Source: an uncultured bacterium
Lineage (GTDB): Bacteria > Bacteroidota > Bacteroidia > Bacteroidales > Bacteroidaceae
DNA: 64,000 nucleotides
Reading direction: 5' to 3'
Assembly (NCBI GenBank): GCA_905214795.1
Contig: CAJMNM010000001.1
Span: 186,001 to 250,000, forward strand
This document shows positions 1 to 9,430 of this stretch, piece by piece. Position 1 is the stretch's first letter; every line of letters begins with the position of its first letter. The position numbers and the translations under genes are program-made. The notes under the pieces are model-generated. The model saw only the letters and a list, made by a program, of their open reading frames with translations. It had not been told where the DNA came from and ran no database searches.

Positions 1-144
1 ATCGGTATCTTCAATACGGAAAATCAGTTCTCCGCCATGCTGACGGGCAAAAAGATAATTGTACAAGGCTGTACGCACACCTCCGATATGTAACGGGCCC
101 GTAGGACTGGGCGCAAAACGTACTCTAACTTTTCTTTCAGTCAT
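1..144 (-). CDS. gltX: glutamyl-tRNA synthetase, N-terminal part (runs off window)
   Basis: Only the first 48 codons are present. The translated start reads MTERKVRVRFAPSPTGPLHI, the class I aminoacyl-tRNA synthetase opening with the HIGH-type signature (HIGG here), followed by GELIFRIEDTD, which matches the start of bacterial GltX. The enzyme charges tRNA-Glu with glutamate in the cytoplasm. The start ATG is immediately before the beta-strand that begins the family, so the start is secure. The gene is divergent from the HD phosphohydrolase gene. A possible -7 box (CAAAAATA on the plus strand, TATTTTTG on the coding strand) lies 23 bases upstream. A GlnRS or a GluQ-type paralogue is less likely given the full conserved opening. 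Confidence 0.93.
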   Translation of the reverse strand, partial: MTERKVRVRFAPSPTGPLHIGGVRTALYNYLFARQHGGELIFRIEDTD

Positions 145-166
145 AATTGCATATGTGAATTTTGTG

Positions 167-174
167 CAAAAATA
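167..174 (-). promoter_or_regulatory. candidate -7 promoter box for gltX
   Basis: The minus strand reads TATTTTTG, matching the Bacteroidetes -7 consensus TAnnTTTG. No good -33 TTG was found at 19-21 bases, so only the -7 half is supported. Confidence 0.4.
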
Positions 175-240
175 CTACTTTTTATTTAAAAGAGCCGTAT
201 TTTTTTCGTATTTTCGCCCTTAACTTAGAAAGTGTTGAAT

Positions 241-2301
241 ATGAGCAGATATAACCAACAGAATAACTTGACTCCCAAAGCCATGATTTACCGCATTATC
301 ATTGCGGTGGCCGCTACGCTTATTGTCACATTCTACATGCCCAGAGACAACAGCTCAAACTATCAGTTTGACATCAATAAGCCATGGAGATACAGCCAAG
401 TAATTGCAACATTTGATTTCCCGATATATAAAAGTGAGGACCATATACAGCATGAGCAAGACAGTGTGCTAAAAAAATATGAGCCTTATTTTGCCCTTAA
501 CAAGACCATCGGCGATGAGCAGATTGCGCAATTGGCCATGACTTATAATCAGAAGCATAAGAATGTCATGCCGCCACACTATCTGACCTATATAGAGAAT
601 AAACTGAAAGAGGTTTATCAACACGGTATCGTCAGCATGGAAGATTATGATGTTCTTGTCAAAGACAGCGTTAAAGGTATTCGTGTGTTTACACAGAATG
701 AGGCTACGACCCATCGTCTGGAAGACCTGTTTTCCATTAAATCGGCATACGAATATGTCACAAATACCGGACTTGACACGGCAACCTATGACCGGAAGAT
801 TTTATTAAAATGTGACCTCGGCGAATTTATTCAACCCAATCTGACTTATGATAAAGAGAAATCTGAAGCCTTACGCAAAGATTTGTTAGCCTCCATATCC
901 TATGCGCAGGGTATGGTGATGAGCGGACAGAAAATCATTGACCGCGGAGAGATTGTCAATGAGAATACCTATAACATACTGGTTTCTTTGGAGAAAGAAC
1001 TGACCAAACGTAATGACTCCATAAAACAGGTACGTGTGATGCTGATTGGACAATTGTTTTATGTGAGCATCATTACCATCTGTCTGATGCTGTACTTCAA
1101 TCTGTTCCGCCGCGACTATCTGACCAACACAAGACGTATTCTGTTATTGGCATCCATGCCTGTGATTTTTCCCCTTATCACGTCGTTTATGGTTAAGCAA
1201 AACCTGAATGTCTACATTGTACCATTTGCCATGGCTCCGATATTTATCCGTGTGTTTATGGATTCAAGAACAGCATTTGTGACTCACGTGGCCACAATTC
1301 TGCTTTGCGCCATTACGTTAAAAACACCTTTTGAATTCATTGCAACACAATTGGTGGCCGGCATGGTGGCGATTTACAGTTTACGGGAACTCTCACAACG
1401 CTCACAACTGGTGCGTTCGGCGTTTTATGTGACTTTGGCCTCACTCATATTCTATCTGGGTATAGAGCTTATCCATACCAAAGATTTCTCCGCACTAGAA
1501 TACCGCATGTATATCTATATTGTAATCAACGGTATATTGTTGCTTTTCGCCTATCCGCTGTTATTCCTTATGGAAAAAGCCTTCGGTTTCACATCCAACG
1601 TCACATTGGTGGAATTGTCCAATATCAACAATGAACTATTGCGGAAAATGTCAGAAGTGGCCCCCGGAACCTTTCAACATTCCATGCAGGTAGCCAATCT
1701 GGCAGCAGAGGTGGCCAACAGAATTGATGCCAAAAGCCAGCTGGTAAGAACCGGCGCCCTGTATCACGATATCGGTAAGATATGCAACCCGGTATTCTTC
1801 ACAGAAAACCAGTCCAGCGTGAACCCGCACGAGAAACTGTCGCTTGAAGACAGCGCAAAAATCGTTATCAGCCACGTAAAAGAAGGACTTAAACTGGCTG
1901 AGAAATACAATTTACCACAAATCATAAAGGATTTCATCGCTACCCATCATGGTAAGGGTATGACAAAATACTTCTTCATATCTTACAAGAACAAATATCC
2001 TAATGAGGAAATTGACGAAAGTATATTTACCTACCCCGGCCCTAATCCTTTCACTCTGGAACAGGCCATATTAATGATGTCTGACGCTGTAGAAGCGGCA
2101 TCGAGAAGCTTGAACGAATATACAGAGGAAAGTATCAGCGCCTTAGTTGATAAAATCATTGACGCACAGGTACAGGAGGGATTCTTTAAAGACTGTCCTA
2201 TTACATTCCATGACATCAATCTGGCAAAAGAGGTCTTTAAAGAAAAACTGAAAACCATTTATCACACGCGTATCAGCTACCCCGAACTGAAAAACAAATA
2301 A
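241..2301 (+). CDS. 7TM receptor with intracellular HD hydrolase (PgpH/YqfF-like)
   Basis: This 686-residue membrane protein has an N-terminal membrane segment (about residues 15-35), a long extracytoplasmic region (about 36-265), a cluster of hydrophobic helices (about 270-460) and a C-terminal HD domain. The HD domain shows a histidine in FQHSMQ (about 480), the metal-binding HD pair in LYHDIGK (about 509-510) and THHGKG further on. The architecture is that of 7TMR-HDED/7TM-HD proteins. Characterised members such as Listeria PgpH hydrolyse cyclic di-AMP; that activity is inferred here, not shown. I chose the ATG at 241; an in-frame GTG at 232 is possible. The gene converges with priA, 20 bases away, with no clear terminator between them. 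Confidence 0.85.
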   Translation: MSRYNQQNNLTPKAMIYRIIIAVAATLIVTFYMPRDNSSNYQFDINKPWRYSQVIATFDFPIYKSEDHIQHEQDSVLKKYEPYFALNKTIGDEQIAQLAMTYNQKHKNVMPPHYLTYIENKLKEVYQHGIVSMEDYDVLVKDSVKGIRVFTQNEATTHRLEDLFSIKSAYEYVTNTGLDTATYDRKILLKCDLGEFIQPNLTYDKEKSEALRKDLLASISYAQGMVMSGQKIIDRGEIVNENTYNILVSLEKELTKRNDSIKQVRVMLIGQLFYVSIITICLMLYFNLFRRDYLTNTRRILLLASMPVIFPLITSFMVKQNLNVYIVPFAMAPIFIRVFMDSRTAFVTHVATILLCAITLKTPFEFIATQLVAGMVAIYSLRELSQRSQLVRSAFYVTLASLIFYLGIELIHTKDFSALEYRMYIYIVINGILLLFAYPLLFLMEKAFGFTSNVTLVELSNINNELLRKMSEVAPGTFQHSMQVANLAAEVANRIDAKSQLVRTGALYHDIGKICNPVFFTENQSSVNPHEKLSLEDSAKIVISHVKEGLKLAEKYNLPQIIKDFIATHHGKGMTKYFFISYKNKYPNEEIDESIFTYPGPNPFTLEQAILMMSDAVEAASRSLNEYTEESISALVDKIIDAQVQEGFFKDCPITFHDINLAKEVFKEKLKTIYHTRISYPELKNK

Positions 2302-2321
2302 GAACCGCGCAGCTCCGTTTC

Positions 2322-4805
2322 TCACATCGGATCTGCGTCATAATAGATTACAGCCGAATGATAAACAGTCTGATCTATCATATCCTGACGAAGCTGTAAC
2401 AGATAACCACGAACTTTCGCGATATCAAGTCCGGGACCAATTTTAAGCACAATCTTGCGGATATACAAAGTCTGCACACGGGCTACGGGTGGCTGGTCCG
2501 GACCTAAGACCACTGAACCTAATGCCTTGCGCAGCCGTACGGCCATCTCGCCGGCCAACCGGTCGAGTATGGCGCTGTCCCGATGTTTCATGTAAACATA
2601 AATCAGACGACAATAAGGCGGATAACAGAATTGTTCCCTCTCAAACATCTGTTCACGATATAACGACAAGTAATCGTGATTCACGACTTGAGTGATAACA
2701 GGCGAATCGGGACTTTTGGTCTGCAAGATAACCAGTCCGCGGACCTGACGACGCCCGGCACGCCCGGCTACCTGTGACATCATTTGAAAAGCCCGTTCGT
2801 AACTTCTGAAATCCGGCTGGTTTAACATCGTATCCGCATTAAGAATCCCTACAACCGATACATTTTCAAAGTCCAACCCTTTAGTCACCATCTGTGTTCC
2901 TATCAGAACATCTGTTTTACCGTGTTGAAAATCAGAAATAATCTGTTCATAACCGGTACGGGTACGGGTGGTATCCAAATCCATCCTTGCCACTCGTATT
3001 TCGGGAAAAAGCAGTTTCAAATCATCTTCGACCTTTTCCGTACCAAATCCTTTATAAAGAAGTTCTGTCTCACCACAAGCCGGACATCTATGCGGATAAG
3101 GAGAAACAAAGCCACAATAGTGACAGGTTAACTGATGTAATCCCTTATGATACGTCAGACTGACATCACAATTCGGACATTTGGGAACCCAGCCACAAGT
3201 GTGACATTCTATTACCGGCGCATAACCACGTCGATTCTGGAATAATATAACCTGTCGACGCATCTCTATTGCTTTGCGGATTTCTTCAAGCAGACGGGGT
3301 GAAAACATACCGGTCATTCGGCGTTTACGCTGCAACTCTTTAATGTCGACCACCTCAATCTCGGGCAACAGAACCTGACGATAGCGTTCTTTCAACTCTA
3401 CCAATCCGTATTTACCTTCCAACGCATTATTATAAGTCTCCAATGAAGGTGTGGCAGTCCCCAGGAGAGTCTTGGCACCGGTCATATGAGCCAGCACAAG
3501 CGCTGTATTACGGGCATGATAACGCGGAGCCGGATCTTGCTGCTTATAAGTCTGCTCATGTTCTTCGTCGACAATAACAAGACCTAATCTCTGAAAAGGA
3601 AGAAAAACAGAGGAACGTACTCCCAACAAGACATCATAAGGTTTGTCTGACAACTGCTTCTGCCATATTTCCACGCGTTCATTGTCCGAGAATTTGGAAT
3701 GATATACTCCCATTCTATCCCCGAAAACCTTATACAGACGTGATGTGAGCTGAGTTGTCAGTGCAATTTCAGGAACCAGATAAAGCACTTGCCTGCCCTT
3801 TGCTATCATCTGATTTATAAGATGAATATAGACCTCTGTCTTTCCGCTTGATGTCACGCCATGAAGCAAGACCGTCTGATGAGTGTCAAAAGCCTTATAA
3901 ATAGCGTCTAACGCAATCTGTTGCGCGTCGCTCAAAGGGGACAGACCAATAATATCACGCATCTCGGTCTGCGCCAGACGAGCTATGTTACACGTATAAG
4001 TCTGCAATACCCCACGCTCCGTCAGTGCCGTATACACAGCCGGAGCTACTCCGGCCGCAGATAATAAGTCGTGTTTTCTAACCTCGGCCAGCATTTGATA
4101 ATTATTAAGATGGAGCGCGGCCGGCAAAGCAGATAATTCTGCATATTTCAGTAAAAGCTCTTGCTGCTTCGGAGCACGCTTTACAGCATCAAAGGCCCGG
4201 TTCAGTGCTTCTTCCGAGAAAAAGGATTCTGACAAACGAACATATTGCTCTGTTTTAGGCTTATAACTCCGTCTGACCTCTTCCTTCATATGTATCGCAC
4301 CTTTGTCGAGCAACTGACGCAGTACTCTCATAATACAGCCGCCACCTAACTCACGCTGAAGCTGTTGTACGGTCTTCTCTTTATCTTTTGTCTGTATCAG
4401 ACTATCCAACACGGCTTGCTCTCGCGTTGTCAAATGCACATCCGACTCGAAATCTTCATTCAGAACGATTTTACTTTCACTTTCGAGTTTCATTCCGGAC
4501 GGAAGCGCGGCCTTGTAGACGTCACCCAAAGCTGAAAGATAATAATCTGCTATCCATTGCCATAACCGAAGTTGCACGGGAAGAAGTATCGGCTCTACAT
4601 CCAAACATTCCATTACATTCTTTACCTGATAGCCCTGAGGCTGTTCGGTATGTACCTTCATCACTATGGCTGTATATATTTTTTTGTTTCCGAATGGTAC
4701 AATAACTCTGCAACCCGGCTGTATTGTGTTTCCTATATCGTCGGGTAAGGCATATGTATATTGTGCATGTAAGGGCAAAGGAAGAGTAACATCAACATAT
4801 CTCAT
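2322..4805 (-). CDS. priA: primosomal protein N' (replication restart helicase PriA)
   Basis: PriA is the 3'-to-5' DNA helicase that reloads the replisome at stalled forks. This 827-residue protein shows an N-terminal DNA-binding domain that opens with YVDVTLPLPL, a Walker A motif GVTSSGKTEV (around residue 315), a Walker B/DEAH-type VDEEHEQTYKQQD and the intrastrand zinc-binding cysteines (CHTCGW, CPNC, CHYCGF, CPACGE, about residues 525-575). Helicase motifs V and VI follow, with GTQMVTKGLDF and QVAGRAGRR. All key residues are intact. Length is slightly above the usual ~730-820. It is monocistronic; upstream lie the hairpin terminator of the next gene and about 100 bases of spacer. Confidence 0.97.
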   Translation of the reverse strand: MRYVDVTLPLPLHAQYTYALPDDIGNTIQPGCRVIVPFGNKKIYTAIVMKVHTEQPQGYQVKNVMECLDVEPILLPVQLRLWQWIADYYLSALGDVYKAALPSGMKLESESKIVLNEDFESDVHLTTREQAVLDSLIQTKDKEKTVQQLQRELGGGCIMRVLRQLLDKGAIHMKEEVRRSYKPKTEQYVRLSESFFSEEALNRAFDAVKRAPKQQELLLKYAELSALPAALHLNNYQMLAEVRKHDLLSAAGVAPAVYTALTERGVLQTYTCNIARLAQTEMRDIIGLSPLSDAQQIALDAIYKAFDTHQTVLLHGVTSSGKTEVYIHLINQMIAKGRQVLYLVPEIALTTQLTSRLYKVFGDRMGVYHSKFSDNERVEIWQKQLSDKPYDVLLGVRSSVFLPFQRLGLVIVDEEHEQTYKQQDPAPRYHARNTALVLAHMTGAKTLLGTATPSLETYNNALEGKYGLVELKERYRQVLLPEIEVVDIKELQRKRRMTGMFSPRLLEEIRKAIEMRRQVILFQNRRGYAPVIECHTCGWVPKCPNCDVSLTYHKGLHQLTCHYCGFVSPYPHRCPACGETELLYKGFGTEKVEDDLKLLFPEIRVARMDLDTTRTRTGYEQIISDFQHGKTDVLIGTQMVTKGLDFENVSVVGILNADTMLNQPDFRSYERAFQMMSQVAGRAGRRQVRGLVILQTKSPDSPVITQVVNHDYLSLYREQMFEREQFCYPPYCRLIYVYMKHRDSAILDRLAGEMAVRLRKALGSVVLGPDQPPVARVQTLYIRKIVLKIGPGLDIAKVRGYLLQLRQDMIDQTVYHSAVIYYDADPM

Positions 4806-4839
4806 AAGCGCAAATTATTATCTGTCTGAGACAAATTAA

Positions 4840-4869
4840 AATAGCCGCCCACTATTGCAGACGGCTATT
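4840..4869 (-). terminator. hairpin terminator after the outer-membrane barrel gene
   Basis: An 8-bp perfect stem (AATAGCCG/CGGCTATT) with a 14-base loop is followed on the minus strand by TTTAATTT. It sits 35 bases past the barrel gene stop and before priA. Confidence 0.6.
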
Positions 4870-4903
4870 AAATATGATTATGATATCGCTAATTTCGTGC
4901 TAC

Positions 4904-5521
4904 TTAGAACATATAAGCCAAACGGATTTGCCATACATTATTCTTGATGTCGGCTGCATCATAAAGTCCGGCTATTCCATCAATAGAACCGGTTTCACCA
5001 AGGGCAATATTATAAGAAAATCCTAACTGCACATGGCTTAACATGTTAAGACCGGCACCCACATTCCAACTGAATGTTGAAGACTTCAATGAACCAACCT
5101 TTTCTACAGCGTTACTAAGGTTGCATCCTCCCAGATACCAGTTAAACTGAGGACCTGTTGCAATATATGCGCCAATAAGACTGCTGAAACCAATATTCCA
5201 TCTCACATTTACAGGTATCTCGATATATGGAAGATCTTTATCAATCGTTCCGGCATCAGAAGCAGGATCGCCAGAAATCTTTAAATATTTCTGAGAATAA
5301 AGAAGAGCACCATCGACTCCCAAGCCTAAGACAGGTAATGTAAACTGTACTTTCGGACCGATAAACCAGCCTGTACGGTTAGACGCGTCAAACACTTTAC
5401 CAGACAATGAGGCTTTTCCCAAATGAACACCACCTTCCACTCCCCATTTAAACTGTGCATTTGCAGGTATGGAAACAAAGAATAACACTCCTAACAAGAG
5501 CGCAATTGAAAATCTTTTCAT
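4904..5521 (-). CDS. outer-membrane beta-barrel protein, PorT/OmpA-barrel-like
   Basis: A 205-residue exported protein with a signal peptide (MKRFSIALLLGVLFFVSIPA, cleavage near ANA-Q) and alternating beta-strand patterning. It ends in an aromatic residue (IRLAYMF), as outer-membrane barrels do. Its size and the GVEGGVHLG opening fit the small porin-like barrel families of Bacteroidetes (OMP_b-brl type). A longer start at 5545 is excluded because the -7 box of a strong promoter lies there. It has its own promoter and terminator, so it is probably not part of the T9SS operon although it lies directly downstream of gldN. A T9SS-related PorT role is possible but not shown. Confidence 0.7.
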   Translation of the reverse strand: MKRFSIALLLGVLFFVSIPANAQFKWGVEGGVHLGKASLSGKVFDASNRTGWFIGPKVQFTLPVLGLGVDGALLYSQKYLKISGDPASDAGTIDKDLPYIEIPVNVRWNIGFSSLIGAYIATGPQFNWYLGGCNLSNAVEKVGSLKSSTFSWNVGAGLNMLSHVQLGFSYNIALGETGSIDGIAGLYDAADIKNNVWQIRLAYMF

Positions 5522-5544
5522 ACGTTCTATTTTTATTAACTCCA

Positions 5545-5576
5545 CAAATATAACAAGTGTTTCTAACTAATTCAAA
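5545..5576 (-). promoter_or_regulatory. promoter of the outer-membrane barrel gene
   Basis: On the minus strand TTTG (5573-5576) is followed by 20 bases and then TATATTTG (5545-5552), a full match to the Bacteroidetes -33/-7 consensus. The expected start of transcription lies a few bases before the ATG at 5521. Confidence 0.8.
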
Positions 5577-5667
5577 TTTTTTTAACGTAAAATATGATTT
5601 ACGACTTGTTTTCTACCTCATTGGTTTACGGAATCAATTAATCAGTCAGCCAACATGCAAATTCATT

Positions 5668-6783
5668 TTAACGGCGCTGACGGCGAACAGTAACTCTTGG
5701 TGTTGAAGATGAAGAAGAACTGCTGAAGAAACTTTTATCAGACTTTGACTTCTTTTCCGATTTTGCCTTTGGCTCATCATCTGTCTTCTTGGAAGTTGAG
5801 GCACGTCTTGAGTTTCTAGACTTAGTCGTAACTGTTTTCTGCTCCTCAGCAACAGCTTCGTCTTTTGATTTATCTGTTATGGAGTCTGAAGCCAAGTCTG
5901 TATCATGTCCCCAAATGTGTTGTTCAAAATCAGAAAGCTCTTTCTCTATGCGTTTCTGCTCTTTCACCAAAGCACTGTCTGACTTACAATAATTGGCCAA
6001 GACTTTCCCCTGCATGTTATTCGTCTTGTAAATCTTACCCTCGTAACGATTCATCGTAAAATAATCAGCAGCAGACATGTTTGTCGTATTATTATAATTG
6101 CTGGACATCATAGCATGCTTCGCCAAATAGGGGCTGATTTCATCATATTTAAGCCAAAACAACGGATATGGAGTTGATTCTCCACCGAAATCATCGCCTC
6201 TCATCAGAACCGGACACAAAGCTGTTACTTTTACATTATATGTTGAGGTTCTCTGATCAAAATAAGCACTTTCTTTAATATAATAACGAAGCACCTCTGC
6301 CGAAGGAATATCACTCGCACTGACACGAAGTTTGCCGTTATTCTCTTCATAATAAATCTGATAACGGGACATCAGCTCTTTCATATCAACTTTGTCACGG
6401 CTGGAAAATGACTCATTTCCATCCAACTTATATTCATAAGCTGAGATTTTACCCGTCAATAACAAGTCAAACAAATAGGTAAACAGATTCATCTGACCAT
6501 TAGACGGTTCTACAGGATAATAAAGTGGCGCATTTTTATCTATCGTCAAATCCAACTGACGATAAATATCCCTACGCCAAACCACATCGTCCGGCATCTG
6601 GATACCTGTCGGAAACTGCAAGCTTGCCCTGTCAACCGGTTTCTCAGCCGTTTCTTTGGCCGGAACACGTCTGCGGGCCGGCTGCGCATATGACATCATA
6701 CATAAACAGACGCCAAGCACCACTAACATCAAACGCTTCATATCTGGTTTATTTTTATCCATTTTCATTTGTTTTTCTCCCAT
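5668..6783 (-). CDS. gldN: type IX secretion protein GldN/PorN
   Basis: GldN pairs with the lipoprotein GldK to form the large periplasmic ring beneath the outer membrane in the type IX secretion system. The 371-residue product has a signal sequence in MKRLMLVVLGVCLCMMSYAQ (about residues 15-34). Its body has features typical of the family, such as DVVWRRDIYRQLDLTIDKNA and YPVEPSNGQMNLFTYLFDLL. The C-terminal ~90 residues are low-complexity Lys/Ser/Asp-rich, ending in a run of serines and RRQRR. The listed ATG overlaps the gldM stop (TAATG), indicating translational coupling; in-frame ATGs at 6768, 6762 and 6741 are alternatives, the last being the best for secretion. It is the last gene of the operon. 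Confidence 0.9.
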   Translation of the reverse strand: MGEKQMKMDKNKPDMKRLMLVVLGVCLCMMSYAQPARRRVPAKETAEKPVDRASLQFPTGIQMPDDVVWRRDIYRQLDLTIDKNAPLYYPVEPSNGQMNLFTYLFDLLLTGKISAYEYKLDGNESFSSRDKVDMKELMSRYQIYYEENNGKLRVSASDIPSAEVLRYYIKESAYFDQRTSTYNVKVTALCPVLMRGDDFGGESTPYPLFWLKYDEISPYLAKHAMMSSNYNNTTNMSAADYFTMNRYEGKIYKTNNMQGKVLANYCKSDSALVKEQKRIEKELSDFEQHIWGHDTDLASDSITDKSKDEAVAEEQKTVTTKSRNSRRASTSKKTDDEPKAKSEKKSKSDKSFFSSSSSSSTPRVTVRRQRR

Positions 6784-8345
6784 TAGTTAACAATAACCTC
6801 CATTGAACCTTCCAATGTACGCTCAATACCATCCGGACCGACAGCACGGATTCGAGATATATAAAAACGTTTTCCACGTCCTAGAGAACGGAACAGATTA
6901 CGCTGACGTTCCGTAAAATCCGCACCTTGTGAAATCTCCGGTACAGCATTTCCCATATTGTCAAAAAATACAGTTTCAAAACCCAGAACACGGAAAGCTA
7001 TATTTAACAAGCCGTCATCAATGGCCGCACCGATTCCCTTAGTACTCATCAACACCTGTTTGGAAAGTCTTCCACCACGGAACCGGTTGCTTCCGCCCTC
7101 GGCCGCATATTCTATATATGCCGAAGGATCAGGCAGTTTACGCACTCTGAAAGCAAACTGCCCCATCTGCTGCATATGCCCATCCATATTGGCACTTACT
7201 GTAATTACGGTTTCTTTACCTACTTCTGTAGGACGAACAATAAACTTGCCACCTCCCATAGGACGCAAAACCCCACTACTGATGGAAGCTACAATATTAT
7301 TTACCGGTATTCCCGGAATAGAAATACTCATAGGATTATCGTAACCGGCATAAAGCACATTCATCAAATCTGCAGAAACCGTTGCTGACGGGGCTACAAC
7401 CGTATAAGGTTGGGTAAAATCCCTTCTTACCAACTGTCCTTCTCCATTCAACACTTCAATATATCCTTTCAGATTGAATTCACCCGTCGAACGACAGACT
7501 GTTTCATACAAACCGTTTGGTGAAGTGATACGCTGTCCGCCAACATAAATAGTGGGACGATTGGTTGTATCTACAGCTGCCATAATAATCTGTGCACTGA
7601 ACTTACCACCTTGTACCACTGTACGGGAATTTGGAATTACATATGCGTTCAACTGATTGACACGTATATCTTTGATATCAATATTGGCAACCAGATTATG
7701 CAAAACCTCACCTTCCGCATAACGCACATCGCTTTGCAATTTTGACAAAAGCGTCATAGCTGCAGCCACAGGCATATTCTCGAACATATACTCGGGCCAC
7801 GTTTTACCTAACAAACGTACATCCTCAGGAACCTCAGTACTTAAATTACTAGCAATAATTTTTTTCTGAGTCTCATCCGTCAGCATAGATACTATACGGT
7901 CACGGAAATGATTAATCGAATTAAACAGATGTTCACCTTCTCCACGGCGTGGGGCAAGCATAACTGTTGACGCGGCCTGCAAATCCTTTTTATTATGCAC
8001 ATTACGCACATCACCTTCTTCGCCATCAGCCTGTTTTACAATTTTGACTTTTAAATCTTCAGCCAGATTGTATAAAGAATCAGACATTTGTCTGACAGCC
8101 TGCGCCTTATCATACCAAACCTTAACCTTAGAAGGATTGGCTTTCATCTGTGCATCAAAATTATCATAAATCACTTTATTGGAAACAGCCGCATTGGCAG
8201 TTGTCCTGTTCAAGCTGTTTTCTACCAAGGAGAATCCATTCAACACATCAGAAGAAACGTTGAGGGCCAGCATCGCCATCAACACCACATACATCAGGTT
8301 GATCATCTTCTGACGAGGTGACACTCTTTGCTTATGGACACTCAT
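6783..8345 (-). CDS. gldM: type IX secretion motor protein GldM/PorM
   Basis: GldM is the periplasmic shaft of the type IX secretion/gliding motor. A single N-terminal helix is anchored in the inner membrane with GldL, and four periplasmic domains dimerise and reach the GldK/N ring. The 520-residue product shows this plan: a basic start (MSVHKQRVSPRQKMINLMYV), one hydrophobic helix (about 17-38, LMAMLALNVSSDVL), a helical first domain (about 40-220), then beta-rich domains. The helix contains NVSSDVLNGF typical of the family. Length matches known GldM (~515). It is 23 bases downstream of gldL and overlaps gldN by a TAATG junction. Confidence 0.94.
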   Translation of the reverse strand: MSVHKQRVSPRQKMINLMYVVLMAMLALNVSSDVLNGFSLVENSLNRTTANAAVSNKVIYDNFDAQMKANPSKVKVWYDKAQAVRQMSDSLYNLAEDLKVKIVKQADGEEGDVRNVHNKKDLQAASTVMLAPRRGEGEHLFNSINHFRDRIVSMLTDETQKKIIASNLSTEVPEDVRLLGKTWPEYMFENMPVAAAMTLLSKLQSDVRYAEGEVLHNLVANIDIKDIRVNQLNAYVIPNSRTVVQGGKFSAQIIMAAVDTTNRPTIYVGGQRITSPNGLYETVCRSTGEFNLKGYIEVLNGEGQLVRRDFTQPYTVVAPSATVSADLMNVLYAGYDNPMSISIPGIPVNNIVASISSGVLRPMGGGKFIVRPTEVGKETVITVSANMDGHMQQMGQFAFRVRKLPDPSAYIEYAAEGGSNRFRGGRLSKQVLMSTKGIGAAIDDGLLNIAFRVLGFETVFFDNMGNAVPEISQGADFTERQRNLFRSLGRGKRFYISRIRAVGPDGIERTLEGSMEVIVN

Positions 8346-8368
8346 ATCTTTTACTCTTATTTAATCAG

Positions 8369-9421
8369 TTAAAATTGATCTGCTGAAGCATTTCCTGCAG
8401 CATTCTTCATATTGACAGTCAATGCTTTGATCATTCGGCTATAAATACCGTTAAGTTCTTCTATCTGACGAGCCATCTTGCGCGTCTGTTCATTAATCTG
8501 GTCAATGGTTCCGATTTGTGCACTGATACTCTTCAACTGTACCTCATAAATAGAATTAATGCCGACCAAGACCCTATTGAGGTTATCCATTTCTTTAGAA
8601 TCCCGCGTCAGACTTTCAGCCTGTAAAGACACACGAGACAGCGTTTCTGTCAAAGTCTTCAATTCTTCAACATATGCAGCCGCAGCTTCCTCCATCTCGG
8701 GCACACAACTCTGACGTGCAGCCTTAAGAAATTCCGCATTGCTCGCATTAATCATATCTGCCAACATTTTGACATCAAATGCCGGCTGCTGAGTCTGAGT
8801 TTCCTGTACATTTCCGTTCTGCATCTGTGCAGGCTGTATCGGCTCTGAGGTATTTGCATTACCAGGCATTCCGGATACAGGAACCGCACCATTTATAATA
8901 ACAGGTCCGGACTGTACATAACCTTGAGGCATAGCGCCAGGGGCAACATTTTCCTGTCCAGCGGCTACTCCCATATCCGCATATATAGGCTGAGCATTTG
9001 CCCCCACGGATTGTGGTGCGACCGTAGCTGCTACAGGTTGCTGAACAGAAGGCTGAACCGGTTGCTGGACGGTCTGTCCCTCTGAATCTTTTTGCAATTG
9101 TTCAGAAACAACAGTTTGCTCTTCTTTTTCGTCAGACAAATCATCATAATCGTTTTCACCAACGGCTTCTTCTGATTCCTCTTCTGAGTCCTTTAAACCA
9201 CCCGGACGGTCAAAACCGGAGATAATGAATACAAACACCTCGGTACCCATTCCGATAAAAAGCATGGCATTTGCTCCCGGAAGGTACGTCAGCTTAAAAA
9301 GCGTACCCAAGATAACAATTGCAGCACCCCAACTGTACGCATAATTCATAAACATCTGTCCCGGTACTGAATCCATCCAACTTTGGATGCGGGCAATCAA
9401 ATTCTTTTTATTTCTTGCCAT
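8369..9421 (-). CDS. gldL: type IX secretion motor protein GldL/PorL, with long linker
   Basis: GldL is the inner-membrane, proton-driven ring that turns GldM. Two transmembrane helices are clear (about residues 27-46 and 50-69), and the second holds a buried acidic residue, Glu61, within GMGTEVFVFIISGFDRP, matching the conserved helix-2 glutamate needed for proton flow. After the helices comes an unusually long Gln/Pro/Ala/Val-rich stretch (about 75-225, with repeated QPVQP-like segments), then a predicted coiled coil (about 240-340) and a short tail. At 350 residues it is longer than the ~215-residue Flavobacterium protein and the ~310-residue PorL; the linker accounts for the difference. 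It lies 9 bases downstream of gldK. Confidence 0.94.
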   Translation of the reverse strand: MARNKKNLIARIQSWMDSVPGQMFMNYAYSWGAAIVILGTLFKLTYLPGANAMLFIGMGTEVFVFIISGFDRPGGLKDSEEESEEAVGENDYDDLSDEKEEQTVVSEQLQKDSEGQTVQQPVQPSVQQPVAATVAPQSVGANAQPIYADMGVAAGQENVAPGAMPQGYVQSGPVIINGAVPVSGMPGNANTSEPIQPAQMQNGNVQETQTQQPAFDVKMLADMINASNAEFLKAARQSCVPEMEEAAAAYVEELKTLTETLSRVSLQAESLTRDSKEMDNLNRVLVGINSIYEVQLKSISAQIGTIDQINEQTRKMARQIEELNGIYSRMIKALTVNMKNAAGNASADQF

Positions 9422-9430
9422 ATTATAAGC

